Below are positions 62,343 through 64,000 of a DNA stretch of 64,000 bases, piece by piece. Source of the stretch: a virus; the IMG/VR virus record IMGVR_UViG_3300002835_000088, positions 1-64,000 of that record; one strand, 5' to 3'. Every line of letters begins with the position of its first letter. The first letter of the stretch is position 1. Position numbers and translations under genes: made by a program. The notes under the pieces are model-generated. The model made no database searches. It saw nothing but the letters and a program-made list of their open reading frames with translations, and was not told where the DNA came from.

Positions 62343-62777
62343 TTAGCCGAGCGGTGCGTCAAGAGTTCTGCCAAAAGGGCTTGGTGCATCAGCATCAAAC
62401 TCTGTTGGCGGTACATATGGTTTTGTTACGTTATTTGATGGATCAAATGGAACTAGATCATCAAAAGAAGACGAGCTAGATGCAGTTTCTGATTTCATTC
62501 CTGTATCAACTCTGTACTTGTAAGTCGTGCCATACAACGTTCTGTAGATCACTGAACGAGACTCTGACTTTGCTGCTACCTGTTCTTGAGAGACGATATT
62601 TAAATCATCTTCAAAATAGTAGTGAAGGACGTCGACCATATCAGCCGCATCCATTTCAACTAGTTTCAGCCCGCTCACAAGTGCCTTCCCATTAACGTAG
62701 GGCCAGAGATCTACTGCCCACTCGATGAAGGCTCTGGCTGCTGCGTAGGGCGGCTTGAATACTCCTCTACAAGCCAC
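62343..62777 (-). CDS. Tail assembly chaperone, frameshifted (T) portion
   Basis: This -1 frame lies in the place of the lambda T segment and is read as the extension of the upstream 115-residue chaperone. The overlap with that gene is 62711-62777. The frame's first candidate start, GTG 62777, has no Shine-Dalgarno sequence, and the -1 frame is open only from after a TGA near 62787. Translation by -1 frameshifting is therefore the natural reading. Content: YAAARAFIEWAVDLWPYVNGKALVSGLKL, then a Ser-rich linker and an acidic, Pro-rich tail. The fusion would have about 238 residues if the slip is at 62747-62754. It binds the tape measure protein during tail assembly. Confidence 0.85.
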   Translation of the reverse strand: MACRGVFKPPYAAARAFIEWAVDLWPYVNGKALVSGLKLVEMDAADMVDVLHYYFEDDLNIVSQEQVAAKSESRSVIYRTLYGTTYKYRVDTGMKSETASSSSSFDDLVPFDPSNNVTKPYVPPTEFDADAPSPFGRTLDAPLG

Positions 62778-63058
62778 GCAGTGATTTCACCAAGAGTATC
62801 GACTGTAACGATTTTGTCTGGGTCATTAAGAAGTGCGTTGAACTTGTCCAAGCTCTCTGGAAGAAGGGTCTTCTCAAAGAAGTCGTTGATGGTACGTGCT
62901 ACCGCTGCACCATCAGATTCGTCTGCACCTGCCACGATGTTGAGAAGTACCTTGCCTTGAATTGCTGGACGGCATTGGAACTCTTCACCGTGAATCTTGA
63001 ACGAAAGTGGAGACTGGTCTACGACCGTTCCACCGAAGTCCTTGAATCGGTTTGTCAT
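62711..63058 (-). CDS. Tail assembly chaperone (G portion)
   Basis: 115 residues, directly before the frameshifted segment and the tape measure gene. The C-terminal end, LGEITAWLVEEYSSRPTQQPEPSSSGQ in abridged terms, is the pattern I associate with actinophage G-type chaperones. AAAGGA lies before ATG 63058. Most ribosomes should end here, and a minority shift -1 to make the longer GT protein; the ratio controls tail assembly. It is the gene that best fixes this module as a siphovirus tail. Confidence 0.9.
   Translation of the reverse strand: MTNRFKDFGGTVVDQSPLSFKIHGEEFQCRPAIQGKVLLNIVAGADESDGAAVARTINDFFEKTLLPESLDKFNALLNDPDKIVTVDTLGEITAWLVEEYSSRPTQQPEPSSSGQ
62747..62754 (-). other. Candidate -1 ribosomal frameshift site
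   Basis: On the minus strand GCCGCCCT spans 62754-62747. In the G frame it reads ..C CGC CCT; slipping back one base gives CCC for the Pro codon CCT, which re-pairs well, while the upstream CGC to CCG re-pairs poorly. No perfect XXXYYYZ heptamer was found in the overlap, so this is the best candidate rather than a proven site. Slippage here joins residue Pro104 of the G protein to YAAARAF of the T frame. Confidence 0.4.
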
Positions 63059-63112
63059 CTTGTTTCCTTTGTTTGTGTCGTTGTCTACTACGTGTGTAGC
63101 AGACGTTCTATT

Positions 63113-63499
63113 TTACCCTGCCAACCTAAGGTTATCGGTGAGATAACGGTTAGGTTTTGTACCTGGATGTTTTACAACATGGGCAAAAATAATCTGTCCC
63201 TTTGTTTGGAACTTCAACGTATGCTTACGATTTGGCTTAATGATGTGCGGAATAGAACCGTCATGGTGTAGGCGTGCGTAATTCAGATTTGAACCAACTC
63301 GGACATACTGACCTCTAGTGTCACTAAAATGACGCATATGCAAAGAAGCACGAAGTGCTCCAGTTCTTACTCCTACCTGAGCCTTAGCACCTGTTAAAAC
63401 TCTTATACCGCGCTGTCTGAGGTCTTTACCTACAGGACCATTCGGGCTCCTTAGCAAGTACTCCATACCTGCTCTATTTTCAATAAAAATTACAGGCAT
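63113..63499 (-). CDS. HK97 gp10-like connector/tail completion protein
   Basis: 128 residues. The pattern ENRAGMEYLLRSPNGPVGKDL ... VGVRTGALRASLHMRHFSD ... YVRVGSNLNYARLHHDGSIPHIIKPNRKHTLKF matches the HK97 gp10-like group of small neck proteins, with the RTGxLRxS and YAxxxHxG features. These join the head to the tail or complete the tail. A one-base gap separates it from the upstream gene. The next 54 bases (63059-63112) hold only a Shine-Dalgarno sequence for the chaperone and no gene, so no major tail protein gene lies in the usual place between connector and chaperone. Confidence 0.8.
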   Translation of the reverse strand: MPVIFIENRAGMEYLLRSPNGPVGKDLRQRGIRVLTGAKAQVGVRTGALRASLHMRHFSDTRGQYVRVGSNLNYARLHHDGSIPHIIKPNRKHTLKFQTKGQIIFAHVVKHPGTKPNRYLTDNLRLAG

Positions 63500-63500
63500 T

Positions 63501-63983
63501 TTATGGAACCGCCATTGTGATTGTCATACGAGTTGTTTGAAATCCGCCCTCAGGAGGAGCAGAGTCAACAGTTGCAATTACTCCAAGACCGTAAGGTCCA
63601 TTGGTTGCCCATGAGTCAAATTGATTAATGCTTTCCATCAAAATCCAAGCATCATAAGCTGCAACCACAGCGGCAGCCTGAATATCATCTGCTAGTGGTG
63701 GTTGTCCATTATTCTGCAGAATTGGAACAGAGCGAGATACAGAAATATTAAGAGTGACACTTCGTGGGTCATTACAACGGCGAGGCTCAGTTGCTTCATC
63801 GCCTGGAGTTCCTACATACATTTGAATCATAGAAACAACGAGCTGTTCGCAATCTACAGCTGGTGTTGCAATATTCCAGTAGCGTCGTGCTGGCAAAGGC
63901 ATACTGTATGAGTTATAAACAGTGATAACTCTGTCTAAGACATCTTGCATTAAGTTCGCAAGATTTTTTGCGTCATCTGACAC
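63501..63983 (-). CDS. Head-tail joining / tail terminator-like protein
   Basis: 160 residues or more. GTG 63983 is the only in-frame start visible, has no Shine-Dalgarno sequence, and the frame stays open to the right window edge, so the true start may lie outside. The middle PAVDCEQLVVSMIQMYVGTPGDEATEPRRCNDP followed by SVTLNISVSRSVPIL is like a family of neck proteins in actinophages that are placed between head and tail genes. It likely acts as tail terminator or head-tail adaptor. Position supports this more than sequence does. Confidence 0.65.
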   Translation of the reverse strand: MSDDAKNLANLMQDVLDRVITVYNSYSMPLPARRYWNIATPAVDCEQLVVSMIQMYVGTPGDEATEPRRCNDPRSVTLNISVSRSVPILQNNGQPPLADDIQAAAVVAAYDAWILMESINQFDSWATNGPYGLGVIATVDSAPPEGGFQTTRMTITMAVP

Positions 63984-64000
63984 ATTTATTACACTTGGAA

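Noticed and set aside
62343-62777. Independent gene starting at GTG 62777
   Set aside because: No ribosome-binding site is present and the known G/GT arrangement explains the overlap as a frameshift product.

Overview
The window is part of a tailed-phage (or prophage) genome and holds no recognisable host chromosome. Three features point to an actinobacterial host: two WhiB-family genes, flavin-dependent ThyX, and tail-assembly-chaperone, Prim-Pol/helicase and metallophosphatase genes of the type common in actinophages. The DNA is moderately AT-rich, so a low-GC actinobacterium such as a freshwater planktonic lineage is a plausible host, but that is inference. A tape measure, a Dit-like protein and frameshift-type tail chaperones indicate a long, non-contractile (siphovirus-like) tail. 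Portal, protease, major capsid, major tail protein and endolysin were not found, so the window does not cover the whole genome.

Layout. (A) 1-7110, plus strand: the 3' part of thyX, a small serine recombinase, a very large exported PA14/FN3 protein, a two-helix membrane protein, and the terminase small and large subunits. (B) 7107-9728, minus strand: primase-polymerase/SF3 helicase, whose stop codon overlaps that of the terminase tail to tail. (C) 9895-11924, plus strand: a membrane protein, a small putative DNA-binding protein and an Mre11-like phosphoesterase. (D) 12031-37781, plus strand: about 26 kb of adhesion genes. Seven proteins carry collagen-like Gly-X-Thr repeats interleaved with reusable small domains. 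Alongside them are a seven-bladed propeller, two large Gly-rich/beta proteins, a fibre ending in a cupredoxin-like domain with apparent copper ligands, and a subtilisin-type protease. (E) 37784-41615, plus strand: a carbohydrate-binding-like protein, an SAM methyltransferase, a GT2 glycosyltransferase and a flavin-dependent halogenase.

(F) 41608-45203, minus strand: WhiB-zinc ribbon, a second WhiB, a zinc-ribbon protein, several small proteins and a GT-B-like glycosyltransferase. (G) 45275-51699, minus strand: the replication and recombination set (SSB-like, Sak4-like ATPase, Cas4/RecB-like nuclease, SNF2 helicase, RuvC-like resolvase, family A DNA polymerase). (H) 51714-64000, minus strand: the tail module (S74-chaperone fibre, Gp37-like and Dit-like proteins, tape measure, G/GT tail chaperones, connector proteins).

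The genes form long co-directional runs with many ATGA or 1-base overlaps. Transcription converges at 7107-7110 and 41608-41615 and diverges at 9729-9894. No intergenic gap exceeds 300 bases, and no tRNA, rRNA or CRISPR array was seen. The most unusual content is the fibre locus with its adjoining modification-enzyme cassette: a candidate system for building and chemically decorating collagen-like virion fibres.
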